From the NCBI RefSeq assembly GCF_008932245.1, contig NZ_CP034911.1:372001-436000 (forward strand): a stretch of DNA of 64,000 nucleotides, written 5' to 3'. Below the pieces are notes generated by a model. That model ran no database searches, was not told where the DNA came from, and saw only the letters and a list, made by a program, of their open reading frames with translations. Both the position numbers and the translations under genes were made by a program. Below, one piece after another: positions 21,881 through 31,837 of this stretch. Origin of the DNA: Sinorhizobium alkalisoli. GTDB taxonomy: Bacteria > Pseudomonadota > Alphaproteobacteria > Rhizobiales > Rhizobiaceae. How positions within the stretch are numbered: the stretch's first letter is position 1; every line of letters begins with the position of its first letter.

Positions 21881-22333
21881 ATGGGGCGGGTTGAGATTCT
21901 GACGGGCGTCGAGCGCCGGCGTGTCTGGACGGACGAAGATAAGCTGCGGATTCTGGAAGAGGTTGAGACGAGTGGTTCTGGCGTCGCCGAGATTGCCCGC
22001 CGGCACGATATTCTCCCGCAGCAGATTTACACCTGGCGCAAGAAGCTGGCTCGGGACAACAAGCCACCGGGTGGATCAGGCGTGACGTTGTTGCCGGTGG
22101 CTCTGATCGGGCCCGATGCGGAAAGCGAAACGGAACGAGCTGCGGCAGCACAGAAGATCGCAGCGAAACGGTCGGCAAAGCCGTCGCGCATTGAGATCGG
22201 CTGCAAAGGTGGCCGCGTCCTAAAGGTCGATGCCTCGATTGCGCCGGAAACGCTGAAGGCCCTGATCCGGTCGGTGGAAGGTGAGCGCGACGAACATCCC
22301 ACCTTTCCTTTTGTGATTGAGACCGCGAGATAG
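21881..22333 (+). CDS. IS66 TnpA-like protein, first copy
   Basis: 150 residues: an N-terminal helix-turn-helix (RRVWTDEDKLRILEEVE, then VAEIARRHDILPQQIYTWRK) and a C-terminal domain ending VDASIAPETLKALIRSVEGE, the layout of IS66 Orf1/TnpA. It is 29 bases upstream of a second, diverged TnpA gene. Confidence 0.8.
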   Translation: MGRVEILTGVERRRVWTDEDKLRILEEVETSGSGVAEIARRHDILPQQIYTWRKKLARDNKPPGGSGVTLLPVALIGPDAESETERAAAAQKIAAKRSAKPSRIEIGCKGGRVLKVDASIAPETLKALIRSVEGERDEHPTFPFVIETAR

Positions 22334-22361
22334 GCTCCTTCATCGACAGGAGCGGAACGGA

Positions 22362-22832
22362 ATGGTTGGAGATCACGCTGATGCCATGCTTGAAGTCATG
22401 GATGAAGCCATGGATGAAGCCAGGCATGAGGGAAGGTATCGTCGGATCGAGGTGATCACCGGTCGGCGCCAGCGGCGGAATTGGACTGACGAGGAGAAGG
22501 CGCGGATCCTTGCGGAAAGCGCAGAGCCCGACGTGAACATCTCGGCGATTGCCCGGCGCTGGGGCGTCAACCGCGGTCTGCTGAACGTCTGGCGTCGCGA
22601 AGCCGGACTGACCTCTCAACGATCCGCGAAAGCCTGCGCGCAGCAGGCGATGTTCGTGCCGGTGACGGTGGTTGGCGATAGAACTTCTCCCGAGAGCTCG
22701 CCGTCGGATGTGGCCCACTCCGCCGCGGGTCGAATTGAGATCGAGATTGCTGGCGCGCGCATGACCGTGATCGGCTCGGTGGCGCCCGAATTGGCGCAGG
22801 CGATGGTGGCGGCGTTGCGAGGACGCCGGTGA
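22362..22832 (+). CDS. IS66 TnpA-like protein, second copy
   Basis: 156 residues from ATG 22362 (AGGAGCGG upstream). It has the same layout as the first copy: RRQRRNWTDEEKARILAESA, ISAIARRWGVNRGLLNVWRR, and IGSVAPELAQAMVAALRG. It overlaps the tnpB start by four bases. Two TnpA genes in one IS66 element is unusual and may reflect fusion of two elements. Confidence 0.8.
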   Translation: MVGDHADAMLEVMDEAMDEARHEGRYRRIEVITGRRQRRNWTDEEKARILAESAEPDVNISAIARRWGVNRGLLNVWRREAGLTSQRSAKACAQQAMFVPVTVVGDRTSPESSPSDVAHSAAGRIEIEIAGARMTVIGSVAPELAQAMVAALRGRR

Positions 22833-23041
22833 TCGGACTTTCGCCGAATGGCGTGAAGATCATGGTGGCGACGCAACCGGTCGACTTCCGGCGCGGCATG
22901 AATGGGCTTGTAGCCTTGGTGGCGTCAGCGCTTGCGGCCGATCCCTATTGTGGCGACGTGTTCGTGTTCCGCGCCAAGCGTCTCGATCGACTTCGCTGCA
23001 TTTATTGGGACGGATCAGGCATGATCCTGGCGACGAAATAA
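22829..23041 (+). pseudogene. IS66 tnpB, 3'-truncated
   Basis: It starts with IGLSPNGVKIMVATQPVDFR then RGMNGLVALV, the conserved N-terminus of TnpB, and has VFVFRAKRLDRLRCIYWDGSG. It stops at residue 70, whereas TnpB is about 115 residues long, so the end was lost with tnpC. Confidence 0.8.
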
Positions 23042-23574
23042 GATAGACCGAAGCAAAGCCGCTCCTTTCCCAGGACAACATTGTCATCGTAGCACTGCAA
23101 CCAAAAGCAAGTCGACGTCTTCGACAAGGCATAAGCCCATCACCGGACGCTTACGGTCGTAAAGCGCTGCCAAACGGAATGTGATGCCCTCCGTCGAACA
23201 TCGATCACACAAGGGTCTCAACAATCGTGCAGAGAATTCTCATCTGCCCCTGCGAAAACGAGAACGGATGATGCAGGGCTTCCGATCCGCTGGCGGCCTA
23301 CAACGATTTATCTCCGTGTTTTCAGCAGTCAGAAATCTCTTCGTACCGCCACATCAGAAACGCTCAGCCCTGGCCACCCACATTCCCGCATCCGCGCAAT
23401 GGCGCAGTAGGCTGTGACCGTCGCAGCTATCTGAATTCAACGCGAAAACACTTCGCCCGCCCTCAGGGGTACAACGTGACAACACCTGACAATCTGTTCG
23501 GCTGTGAAATGGCTGCACTTAATTTTCTGACCCTCTCGATGGGCCAGAGCTTACTTCAGCGACCAAAGGCATCG

Positions 23575-25002
23575 CTAGGCTCTGCCAAACTCGTCGACGA
23601 GACGGACGATGTCGTCCTCGCCCAAGTAAGAGCCAGTCTGTATCTCAATTATTTCCAACATGATCTTGCCCGGGTTCCCGAGCCGATGCACCGATCCCTG
23701 CGGAATATAGATCGATTGGTTCTCGTGCAGGATCGTTACGCTGTCATCGACTGTCACTTCCGCTGACCCCTTCACGCAGACCCAGTGTTCCGAGCGGTGA
23801 AAGTGCTTCTGGAGCGAAAGCATCTTACCGGGGTGTACAAACAACCGCTTGACTTGGAAGCGATCGCCACTAAGCATCGTGGTGTAGCCTCCCCACGGCC
23901 GCAGGGACGTCGGGTGCGATTCGGTAAGATGTGCCGTATTTTCGTCGGCAGCGAGGCGCTTCACCAGATTTCCGATCTCATGAGCCTCTTCCAATCGCCC
24001 CACGAACACAGCATCTTCGCTAGCGATGACAGCCACGCCATCGAGTCCCTGTACAGCGAGGTGAGTGGTACGCGACATCACAAGTGAATTCCTAGTGTTA
24101 TGGGCTGTCGCATTGCCTTTGATCACGTTACCATCCAGATCCTGCTCCTCGATTTTCCAGACAGCATCCCAACTGCCGAGATCCGACCAGGAAAAATGTG
24201 AAGGCACTACCGCGGCATTCGCGGTCTTTTCCATCAGTGCATAGTCGATGGAGATGGATGGCGCTTTGCTGAAATCCTCCAACGAGAGTCGTAGGAAGTC
24301 GGCATCGATCGTTGAGCCTTCGACAGCGGCTTGCGCCGCCGTTAGCACGTCGGGTGCATGTTGTTCGAGTTCGGCAATCATCCGGCCCACCTGGAAGAGG
24401 AACATACCAGAGTTCCAATAGTAATTGCCGCACTCCAAAAGAGCGCTCGCCTTCTCGCGACTGGGTTTCTCAACAAAGCGCTTGACGGCGTGCGCCCCAT
24501 TGCCTAGGTCGATGCCACACTCGATATACCCGTAGCCCGTCGCTGGCCCACTGGGTTGAATACCGAACGTTACCAGTTTTCCATCCGATGCAGCTAAGCA
24601 AGCTGAATGAAGACAGCTGTTGTAAGCATCGTCGACGGAAATGGCGTGGTCTGACGGCAGCACGAATAAAAACGCGTCCTTACCGAACCGCTCGCCTACG
24701 ATTTGAGCGGCGACGGCCACTGCGGCTGCAGTATTGCGTGGCACCGGCTCTAGGACAATACCGGAAAGCTCGGCTCCCAACTCGCGAGCCTGTTCGGCCA
24801 CCAAAAAGCGGTATTCCTCATTGGTGATGACGAGTGGTGCTCCGTACATGGTGGAATCGGACACGCGCTCAAGCGTCGCTTGAAACAGCGTTTCTTCGCC
24901 CGCCAGCTTCAGAAACTGCTTTGCCGCAGTTGCGCGAGATAGTGGCCAGAGCCTTGTGCCCCTACCGCCTGCCATGATAGCTGGAATAATGTTCGGAGGC
25001 AT
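23575..25002 (-). CDS. noeJ: Mannose-1-phosphate guanylyltransferase / mannose-6-phosphate isomerase, NoeJ
   Basis: 475 residues, full length for the bifunctional ManC-type enzyme that makes GDP-mannose. Nucleotidyltransferase domain: AIMAGGRGTRLWPLSRATAAK (residues 8-28), FVEKPSREKA and YYWNSGMFLFQ. The C-terminal cupin (isomerase) domain has RPWGGYTTM and LQKHFHRSEHWVCVKGSAEV. GDP-mannose feeds NoeL and NolK to give GDP-fucose for NodZ. It is divergent from noeK with a 150-base gap; I see no nod box between them. Confidence 0.93.
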   Translation of the reverse strand: MPPNIIPAIMAGGRGTRLWPLSRATAAKQFLKLAGEETLFQATLERVSDSTMYGAPLVITNEEYRFLVAEQARELGAELSGIVLEPVPRNTAAAVAVAAQIVGERFGKDAFLFVLPSDHAISVDDAYNSCLHSACLAASDGKLVTFGIQPSGPATGYGYIECGIDLGNGAHAVKRFVEKPSREKASALLECGNYYWNSGMFLFQVGRMIAELEQHAPDVLTAAQAAVEGSTIDADFLRLSLEDFSKAPSISIDYALMEKTANAAVVPSHFSWSDLGSWDAVWKIEEQDLDGNVIKGNATAHNTRNSLVMSRTTHLAVQGLDGVAVIASEDAVFVGRLEEAHEIGNLVKRLAADENTAHLTESHPTSLRPWGGYTTMLSGDRFQVKRLFVHPGKMLSLQKHFHRSEHWVCVKGSAEVTVDDSVTILHENQSIYIPQGSVHRLGNPGKIMLEIIEIQTGSYLGEDDIVRLVDEFGRA

Positions 25003-25152
25003 GGAATTGCTTCTTGAGTAGTTCAGCTGTGACGCTTCATAGCGATATTGAAGGCGGGAGGCAATCAGTTGACTTTCCGCCTCGTCCCTGTCGCGTGTTA
25101 AGGTTGCGCTGAGAGCCTCCTGAACACACTGCCCACTGGAAGGAGAAAAGCC

Positions 25153-26601
25153 GTGGGGCCGAAATTCGGAACAAGTGGTCTGCGCGGGCTTGCGATGGAA
25201 CTCGTCGGCAGCGTTGCGGCGCTTTACGCTACGGCTTTCGCGAAAATGCTTCTTGAACGGGGGCAGGCCGCCCCAGGGGCAATCGTATTGATCGGCCGCG
25301 ACTTTCGCCCTTCAAGTCCTGAGATCGCCGCTACCTGCATGGGAGCACTAGCGCGGGCAGGAATGGTGCCGGTTGACTGCGGAGCACTACCTACACCAGC
25401 ACTCGCATTATACGGCCTTAAACTCGGTGCCGCATCGCTCATGGTGACAGGCTCGCATATTCCGGCCGACCGAAATGGCATCAAGTTCTATGGGCCAAAC
25501 GGTGAGATCAACAAGGCTGACGAGCAGGCACTCACGAGACTGGCGGAGCAGCTTGCAGCCGACGCCGACTTAATAAAAGTTGAGCATGGCTACGGCGCCG
25601 ATCACTCTGCCGAAGCAACTCGCCACTTTATCGAACGTTACAAGGCCCTGCTTCCTGAAACGGGGCTTAAGGGGCTGAATGTCGGCGTCTATCAGCACAG
25701 CAGCGTTGCCCGCGACATTTTGATCACGATTTTGGAGAGCCAGGGGGCAACTATTTTGCCGATCGCCCGATCCGAGGCTTTCATCCCTATTGATACGGAA
25801 GCTGTATCGGAGGCGACAAGCGAGAAGCTCGCTGTTTGGGTGAAGAAATACGCACTTGACGCCATCGTTTCGACCGACGGAGATGGAGATCGTCCCTTTG
25901 TAGCGGACGAAACTGGTGCGCCATTGCGTGGTGACCTGCTCGGCCTTATTTCGGCAAAGTTCCTGGGCGCGAAGTTTATCGCCACGCCTGTAACGAGCAA
26001 TTCCGGAATCGAGGCGGCGAGCGGCGTGGAGGTGGTGCGCACACGGGTTGGCTCGCCTTACGTCATTAGTGCGATGATTGAGGCGGTCGGGTGTGGTAAA
26101 CAGCGGGTGATCGGTTTCGAGGCCAACGGCGGGGTCATGCTAGGGTCGGACTTCTCGGTTGGGGGGGCCGCGCTTTCCGCCTTGCCTACCCGCGACAGCG
26201 TACTGCCCATCCTTGCCACCCTCGGGGCAGCTGCAGAAGACAAAATTCCACTATCGGCTGTCGTCGCACAGCATCACCTTCCAGTCGCTCTGTCCAGCCG
26301 GATCGAGAATTACTCGTTCGACAGGAGCTGTGCCCTGCTAGCGCATTTGAAAGCGTGCGATACCAGTGTTGAGCATTTGTTCGGGGGCGTCGGGCGCGTG
26401 ACGGCGATGGATTGCATGGACGGGGTGCGTCTGACCTTGCACGGCGGCCGGATCCTGCACATCCGTCCTTCAGGAAACGCGCCTGAACTGCGTTGCTACG
26501 TTGAGGCAGAGGACCGAGGTACCGCCGAACATCTGCTTGCTCAAGGATTGGCAGTACTTAACAGTTGGGCTGAAGTATGCGCTAAGATCGACCGGATTTA
26601 A
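25153..26601 (+). CDS. noeK: Phosphomannomutase, NoeK
   Basis: 482 residues from GTG 25153 with GGAAGGAGAAAAGCC upstream. An alpha-D-phosphohexomutase family enzyme that converts mannose-6-phosphate to mannose-1-phosphate for NoeJ. Motifs in order: KFGTSGLRG at the N-terminus, the phosphoserine loop MVTGSHIPADRNGIKF (about residues 96-111), the metal loop STDGDGDRPFVADE (about 238-251), the sugar-recognition GFEANGGVMLGS, and the phosphate-binding HIRPSGNAPELR near the C-terminus. It is followed by 235 bases before the nodZ nod box. Confidence 0.93.
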   Translation: MGPKFGTSGLRGLAMELVGSVAALYATAFAKMLLERGQAAPGAIVLIGRDFRPSSPEIAATCMGALARAGMVPVDCGALPTPALALYGLKLGAASLMVTGSHIPADRNGIKFYGPNGEINKADEQALTRLAEQLAADADLIKVEHGYGADHSAEATRHFIERYKALLPETGLKGLNVGVYQHSSVARDILITILESQGATILPIARSEAFIPIDTEAVSEATSEKLAVWVKKYALDAIVSTDGDGDRPFVADETGAPLRGDLLGLISAKFLGAKFIATPVTSNSGIEAASGVEVVRTRVGSPYVISAMIEAVGCGKQRVIGFEANGGVMLGSDFSVGGAALSALPTRDSVLPILATLGAAAEDKIPLSAVVAQHHLPVALSSRIENYSFDRSCALLAHLKACDTSVEHLFGGVGRVTAMDCMDGVRLTLHGGRILHIRPSGNAPELRCYVEAEDRGTAEHLLAQGLAVLNSWAEVCAKIDRI

Positions 26602-26836
26602 GCGCTCGAGCGTGGGGCCGCCTCGGCATAATGAGCCAAGTGATTCGGCTTCGGGGGCGCTCGTCTGCGCCTTCAGACGCGCCAGTGCGGGGACTGTCGG
26701 CGCGTTGTTGTCCGTGGTCTCAATATGCAGCTCATGATGTGTCGTTGAACTCGGCGACTGGTGGGCCTTTGCTTGCCGGATATTATTGGCGGACGGATCG
26801 TGAAGCGCCAGCGAGGTCCTCCTTGGGACTGCATTG

Positions 26837-26884
26837 CATCGCTCTTATGGATGGGTGCTATCCAAACAATAAATTTTACCGATG
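26837..26884 (+). promoter_or_regulatory. nod box of the nodZ-noeL-nolK operon
   Basis: The 48 bases starting CATCGCTCTTATGGATG and containing ATCCAAACAATAAATTTTAC match the nod-box consensus at about 43 of 48 positions; the mismatches are mostly at the outer ends. It lies 225 bases before the nodZ start and faces it. NodD (flavonoid-activated) or a related LysR protein should bind here. Confidence 0.85.
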
Positions 26885-27108
26885 CCACTGGCCACATTAG
26901 AAAGCGCTGAATTTGAGTGGAGGAGAGTGCATCAGGCAAATGCAAGCGACGCAAAAAAATAGTGGGCCTTCAAGAGGAAACATCAGGTTCTCACGGTGCT
27001 GCAGGGTCCGCCACCACACTGGCCGGCGCCGTGGTCGAACAATTATGGACCGAGCGCCCGCGCCAGATCCAAATCGCCCCCTTGCATTCCGAAACGGGGC
27101 CGCCGCGA

Positions 27109-28089
27109 ATGCTTGATGATCAATTGATCGAGAATCGGTTCGTTGTCTCTCGGAGGCGTACCGGTTTTGGTGACTGTCTGTGGTCGTTGGCGGCCGCTTG
27201 GCAGTACGCACAGCGCACGGGGCGAATGCTCGCCATTGACTGGCGTGGATCGTGCTATCTCGACCAACCCTTCGCGAACGCATTTCCGGTGTTCTTCGAA
27301 CCCATCAAAGACATCGCTGGCGTGTCGGTTATTTGCGACGACCAGATCAACGAATTCTCATTCCCGGGGCCATTCTTCCCAGACTGGTGGAATAAGCCGT
27401 CAATCGATTGCCTTTACCGACCAGATGAGCAGGTTTTCCGAGAACGCGATGAACTAAGCGAGCTTTTTCAGGCCGAAGGTGATGTGGGCGCTAAAACTGT
27501 GGTGTGCGACGCGTGCTTAATGTGGCGTTGCGATGAGGAGGCCGAACGGCAGATTTTTCGGAGTGTCAAGCCTCGGTCTGAGATTCAAAGCCGCATAGAG
27601 ACCATCTATCAGGAGAGCTTTGCGGGACACAGTGTCATTGGTGTTCATGTTCGGCATGGCAACGGCGAAGACATTATGGACCATGCACCCTATTGGGCCG
27701 ATCCGGAGCTGGCGATGCGCCAAGTGTGCACTGCCATTGATAAGGCAAAAACGTTAGGCCACCCAAAGCCTGTGCGGATATTCTTGTCTACGGATAACGC
27801 GCAGGTGGTGGCCCACTTGTCGGGCATGTTCCCCGATCTTATCACCGTCCCTAAGCGTTTCCGATCGCATCAGACTGGCCCATTGCACGTTCCAGAGCTT
27901 GGGGTTGACGGCGGAATTTCAGCTATCCTTGAGATGTATCTACTAGGGCGATGCGACACCGTAATTCGCTTCCCGCCGACGAGCGCCTTTACACGCTATG
28001 CTCGCCTTTTTGTGCCACGGGTAATTGAGTTCGATGTGAATGATCCGAGTCGGTTAATCTTGATTGGAGGAGTGTCAAAGGATTTCTGA
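27109..28089 (+). CDS. nodZ: NodZ, Nod-factor alpha-1,6-fucosyltransferase
   Basis: The frame is open from 26917, but ATG 27109 gives 326 residues beginning MLDDQLIENRFVVSRRRTGF, in line with other NodZ proteins (about 320). NodZ moves fucose from GDP-fucose to O-6 of the reducing-end GlcNAc of the lipochitooligosaccharide. It shows FGDCLWSLAAAWQYAQRTGR, the donor-binding VIGVHVRHGNGEDIMDHAPY (about 178-197) with the key arginine, and the C-terminal RFPPTSAFTRYARL. No strong ribosome-binding site precedes the chosen start, so an upstream GTG is possible. It is first in the operon behind the nod box. Confidence 0.95.
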   Translation: MLDDQLIENRFVVSRRRTGFGDCLWSLAAAWQYAQRTGRMLAIDWRGSCYLDQPFANAFPVFFEPIKDIAGVSVICDDQINEFSFPGPFFPDWWNKPSIDCLYRPDEQVFRERDELSELFQAEGDVGAKTVVCDACLMWRCDEEAERQIFRSVKPRSEIQSRIETIYQESFAGHSVIGVHVRHGNGEDIMDHAPYWADPELAMRQVCTAIDKAKTLGHPKPVRIFLSTDNAQVVAHLSGMFPDLITVPKRFRSHQTGPLHVPELGVDGGISAILEMYLLGRCDTVIRFPPTSAFTRYARLFVPRVIEFDVNDPSRLILIGGVSKDF

Positions 28090-28357
28090 TCTTCATGGGG
28101 CCTGTTGCCTCACCGTTCGCACGTCCAGCATACTGGCTTCGAGACATTCGTCCGCTTCCAGGTGATGCAGCTCAAGCAGCTGCTCCGGGACATTCGCTCC
28201 TCGCCGTCTAAGACATCCGGGCTTAACGGGATCAGCAGCCCTCTCCTATGAAGAAGCCAGGCCGGCGCGCGCGTTCTGTGCTTTCCCCGAAGCGCGATTA
28301 GTCTCTCTAGGAACAGCGAACGCCTACGGCCCTAGGTAACCATCGGAGTTTTCAAAA

Positions 28358-29440
28358 GTGGCGACCAAGAAAGTAGCTTTGATATCGGGTGCAACCGGCC
28401 AGGACGGGGCTTATCTGGCCGAACTGCTGCTGGACAAAGGCTATATAGTTCATGGCATAAAACGACGTTCATCATCATTCAATAGTCAACGAATAGAGCG
28501 AATCTATCAGGATCCCCACGATCCTGAAGCGAGATTTTTTCTCCACTATGGAGACATGACAGATTCGACCAATTTGTTACGTATTGTTCAGCAAACTCAG
28601 CCGGATGAAATTTACAACCTTGCGGCGCAAAGCCATGTTCAGGTGAGTTTCGAAACGCCCGAATATACCGCGAACGCTGATGCGATCGGTACACTGCGCA
28701 TGCTGGAAGCTATTCGAATTCTTGGCCTGACCAATCGGACGCGCTTTTATCAGGCCTCAACGTCCGAGTTATACGGTTTAGCTCAAGAAGTCCCGCAAAA
28801 TGAGAAGACGCCGTTCTACCCGCGTTCACCTTACGCTGCCGCCAAGCTCTACGCGTACTGGACTGTCGTGAACTACAGAGAGGCGTACGGCATGCACGCT
28901 TCCAACGGTATTCTTTTCAATCACGAAAGCCCGCTTCGAGGTGAGACATTCGTGACTCGCAAGATTACCCGGGCCGCGGCAGCAATCAGTCTCGGTAAGC
29001 AGAACATGCTTTATCTCGGAAATCTCAATGCTCAACGTGATTGGGGTCATGCCCGTGAGTATGTGCGCGGCATGTGGATGATGTGCCAGCAGGACAGGCC
29101 AGATGATTATGTTCTCGCCACCGGCGTGACAACATCAGTTCGCACGTTTGTAGAATGGGCATTCGAGGAAGTCGGCAGAAAGATTGAATGGGTCGGAGAA
29201 GGCAGCGAAGAACGCGGCATCGATGCCGCCACAAGCAAGTGCATCGTGGCGGTAGATCCGCGTTATTTCCGGCCTACAGAAGTAGATTTGCTTTTAGGCG
29301 ATGCCAGCAAGGCGGAGCAAGTCTTGGGTTGGAGGCACGAGACGAGTGTGAGGGAGCTTGCCCGCGAAATGGTTAGGGAAGATCTGAAGGTCATGAGGGG
29401 TTCGCCACAGGAAGAGGCATGGGGACGATGTATTCGCTAA
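28358..29440 (+). CDS. noeL: GDP-mannose 4,6-dehydratase, NoeL
   Basis: 360 residues from GTG 28358 (GGAG nine bases upstream). An extended SDR enzyme that makes GDP-4-keto-6-deoxymannose. NADP-binding motif [19 protein letters not shown] (about 10-28), [16 protein letters not shown], catalytic Thr/Glu region [11 protein letters not shown] and Tyr-x3-Lys in [12 protein letters not shown], then [19 protein letters not shown]. It overlaps nolK by 22 bases. The 268 bases between nodZ and noeL hold no gene or second nod box that I can see. Confidence 0.95.
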   Translation: MATKKVALISGATGQDGAYLAELLLDKGYIVHGIKRRSSSFNSQRIERIYQDPHDPEARFFLHYGDMTDSTNLLRIVQQTQPDEIYNLAAQSHVQVSFETPEYTANADAIGTLRMLEAIRILGLTNRTRFYQASTSELYGLAQEVPQNEKTPFYPRSPYAAAKLYAYWTVVNYREAYGMHASNGILFNHESPLRGETFVTRKITRAAAAISLGKQNMLYLGNLNAQRDWGHAREYVRGMWMMCQQDRPDDYVLATGVTTSVRTFVEWAFEEVGRKIEWVGEGSEERGIDAATSKCIVAVDPRYFRPTEVDLLLGDASKAEQVLGWRHETSVRELAREMVREDLKVMRGSPQEEAWGRCIR

Positions 29441-30372
29441 GCGGAAAGCGAGTTTGGGTCGCAGGACATAGGGGAATGGTCGGCAGCGCTATCACCCGGT
29501 CACTTGCCTCGGAGGATTGCGAAATTATCGTAGCCGACAGGCAAAAGCTTGATCTGACGCGGCAAGAAGATGTTCAGCAATTTCTGCTAAAGGAAAAACC
29601 GCATGCGGTCGTAATGGCCGCAGCCAAGGTTGGCGGTATACTGGCAAATGACACGATGCCCGCCGACTTCATCTATCAGAACCTGGTGATGGAGGCCAAC
29701 GTGATCGAAGCCTCGTTTCGAAATGGCGTTGAGAAGCTTCTATTTCTTGGATCGAGTTGCATTTATCCGAAGTACGCTTCACAACCCATCAGAGAAGAGG
29801 CGCTACTGACTGGTTCGCTTGAACCGACCAACGAGTGGTACGCAGTTGCAAAGATTGCCGGCGTTAAGTTGTGCCAGGCCTACCGCAAGCAATACCGCGC
29901 GGACTTTATCTCGGTCATGCCGACGAACCTCTATGGGCCTCGCGATAACTTCGATCTGGTCACCAGTCACGTCGTGCCCGCGTTGATACGCAAAGCACAT
30001 GACGCAAAGATTAGAAATCTTGATCGGCTGCGTATATGGGGCAGCGGAACGCCTCGTCGGGAGTTCTTGTACAGTGAAGACTGCGCCGATGCAGTGGTTT
30101 TTCTTCTTAAGCATTACTCCGAAGCGGAACACATTAACATTGGTTTCGGCAGCGACATAACCATTATCGAGCTTGCTCGCCTCGTCTGCGACGTTGTTGG
30201 CTTTAAAGGGGATATAGATCTCGATACATCCAAGCCGGATGGAACACCACGAAAACTCTTGTCCAGCAAAAAACTACTCTCGATGGGGTGGCGCCCGAAA
30301 ACCTCAATCGAAGTTGGACTGGCTAAATCCTACGAGTGGTTTATCCGCAATGTGGCCGATAACCCGCGGTAA
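29419..30372 (+). CDS. nolK: GDP-L-fucose synthase, NolK
   Basis: 317 residues; an alternative start at ATG 29428 would shorten it by three. An extended SDR epimerase-reductase that turns GDP-4-keto-6-deoxymannose into GDP-L-fucose. It shows [14 protein letters not shown] (NADP-binding), [11 protein letters not shown], and the catalytic Tyr-x3-Lys in [15 protein letters not shown]. Overlap with noeL indicates translational coupling, so NoeL and NolK are made together. Confidence 0.95.
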   Translation: MGTMYSLSGKRVWVAGHRGMVGSAITRSLASEDCEIIVADRQKLDLTRQEDVQQFLLKEKPHAVVMAAAKVGGILANDTMPADFIYQNLVMEANVIEASFRNGVEKLLFLGSSCIYPKYASQPIREEALLTGSLEPTNEWYAVAKIAGVKLCQAYRKQYRADFISVMPTNLYGPRDNFDLVTSHVVPALIRKAHDAKIRNLDRLRIWGSGTPRREFLYSEDCADAVVFLLKHYSEAEHINIGFGSDITIIELARLVCDVVGFKGDIDLDTSKPDGTPRKLLSSKKLLSMGWRPKTSIEVGLAKSYEWFIRNVADNPR

Positions 30373-30778
30373 TCGAGCCGAATTCAATTCCTACAGTAAG
30401 TTGAAGGACCTGATCTAGAGCTGGGGCGCCAGGTTCGAGACTCCAGCCGCACGAAGTCCGGGCCGAAACCGGAAAGCTAGGGCGGAGGCGGCGCGCCGGG
30501 CAGACGGTGGCGAAGGTGTAGGCTCATTTGTAGCCGGTCCCGCGGCCGCGCGAACGGGTTCCACGTGGGGGCCAGACCCGGTCAATGTTCCCTTTGGCCG
30601 ATTTGCCTCATGTTTTAGGATGAGGTCGCCTCCTCCCGGGCGACTACGCTTCGTCATCCAAAAAGAAGGAGGCACCGCATGCAAATCAGGCAGATCGGAG
30701 CCGACATCGGCAGGAACAGCTTTCACGTGATGGGGCTCGGGACTGAGGCCGACATCGTTTTTCGTCGATAGTTCACTA

Positions 30779-31617
30779 GGGTCCGGACTCACTGCAGCCA
30801 CCAGATGACGGCTACGGCGAGAGCGACGGCCCCCATGAAGTTCTTGATGTTGCGATCGAAGCGTGTGGCGATGCGGCGCCAGTCCTTGAGGCGGCAGAAC
30901 ATACGCTCGATGACGTTGCGCTGTTTGTAGATGGCGCGATTATAATCGTACTGGACCTTGCGGTTGCGACGTGGCGGGATCACGGCCTCGGTGCCGCGCT
31001 CGTGAAGCCATTCGCGCAATGCCTGGCTGTCATAACCCTTGTCCGCGACGAGCTCCGCGGAGGGCGGCAGGGCATCGATGCACAGCCTGGCCACCTTGCA
31101 ATCGTGGACATTGCCTGGGGTCAGGAGCAGGACGTGGGGGCGGCCTTTCGCGTCGCAGACGACATGGAGCTTGGTGTTCCGTCCGCCTTTCGTGCGGCCG
31201 ATACCATGAGCCAAGGCCCCCCTTTTCCGCCGCCTGCGCAGCGGTGGACCTTGATGCAGCTACTATCGATGAACAATCGGTCCGGCGCATCCTCGGCTCC
31301 GGCAAGTGCGCTGAAAATGCCTTCCCAGATGCCGCGCTCGGACCAGCGAACAAAGCGATTGCAGAGCGTCTTCTTCGGTCCATAGACGTCGGCGCAGTCC
31401 GCCCAGCGGCCACCGCATCGCGGCGCATGGACGATTCCGCTCAACACGCGATGATCGTCCACGCGCGGCTTGCCCCGCACATCCGTTGGCAGCAGCGGTT
31501 CAATCCGTTCCCACTGCGCATCGGAAACCAAAAGAAATCAGACATCTCATCGCCCTTTCCTCGCGGCAATGAATCATGTCTCAGCGCTCAGGAAAAGCCA
31601 TTTATGGGTCCTGACCC
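30779..31617 (-). mobile_element. IS5-family (IS427-like) element
   Basis: 839 bp with imperfect terminal repeats (GGGTCCGGACTCA... and, inverted, GGGTCAGGACCCA...) flanked by TA (30777-30778 and 31618-31619). A different member from the IS5 copy at 15816. Confidence 0.82.
30789..31531 (-). CDS. IS5-family transposase, two overlapping frames
   Basis: The first frame (31531 to 31121) gives VSDAQWERIEPLLPTDVRGK, DDHRVLSGIVHAPRCGGRW and LFIDSSCIKVHRCAGGGKGG (first Asp). The second (31214 to 30789) gives GRTKGGRNTKLHVVCDAKGR, LVADKGYDSQALREWL (second Asp) and RNVIERMFCRLKDWRRIATR (Glu). They overlap by about 94 bases, as in IS427-type elements that use a frameshift, so it may be active. Confidence 0.85.
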
Positions 31618-31837
31618 TAGATCACGGCTGATCACGTTCTTCGAACAAAATGCCCAGAACCGTTTCGACATCGCCTTCGAGGCTTATTCCGGCGCACGTT
31701 TGCTGGCATTCCAGCGGCTCCCATTGTGGCTCGGGCAATTTCGCCCAAATAAGCCGGATACGCTGAAGCAGGATCTGACGAGACTGTCGTTTCTTCTTGC
31801 AAACCGGAGGCGAACCATACACTCGAACCAATTTCGA

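Larger units (their letters stand above)
21786..23154 (+). mobile_element. IS66-family derivative lacking tnpC
   Basis: 1369 bp with typical IS66 ends (GTAAGCGTCCGGTGA at the left; CACCGGACGCTTAC at the right) and a perfect eight-base target duplication GGTCGTAA (21778-21785 and 23155-23162). It holds two tnpA-like genes and the first part of tnpB, but no tnpC, the large transposase gene. Confidence 0.92.
21359..23417 (+). pseudogene. IS6-family transposase gene, split by an IS66 derivative
   Basis: Bases 21359-21598 read MNTPTLSYKNHRFPPQIIAC and LRLVEEMLLGRGIVVSYETI, the N-terminus of an IS6/IS26-type transposase. GAG has become TAG in the expected HLDEVV motif (stop at about 21599), and a frame change follows (GYVLDEIVQGRRDSR, then APKRIVTDKL). 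At 21785 the gene is cut by an IS66 element; after the eight-base duplication ending at 23162 it continues as AAKRNVMPSVEHRSHKGLNN and then AENSHLPLRKRERMMQGFRS to 23417. It was decaying before or after the IS66 insertion; order unknown. Confidence 0.9.
30679..31740 (+). pseudogene. IS110-family transposase remnant, interrupted by an IS5 element
   Basis: ATG 30679 begins MQIRQIGADIGRNSFHVMGL, the N-terminal RuvC-like strand of IS110 transposases. It runs to an early stop, and an IS5 copy begins at 30779. After that element (from 31618) the same protein goes on as RSRLITFFEQNAQNRFDIAF then EAYSGARLLAFQ. Beyond about 31740 it is unrecognisable. The 306 bases between nolK and this start hold only the presumed IS110 left flank. 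Confidence 0.7.

Noticed and set aside
30415..30801. 128-codon minus-strand ORF after nolK
   Set aside because: It overlaps the IS110 start and the IS5 end, and its composition is that of a chance GC-rich frame.
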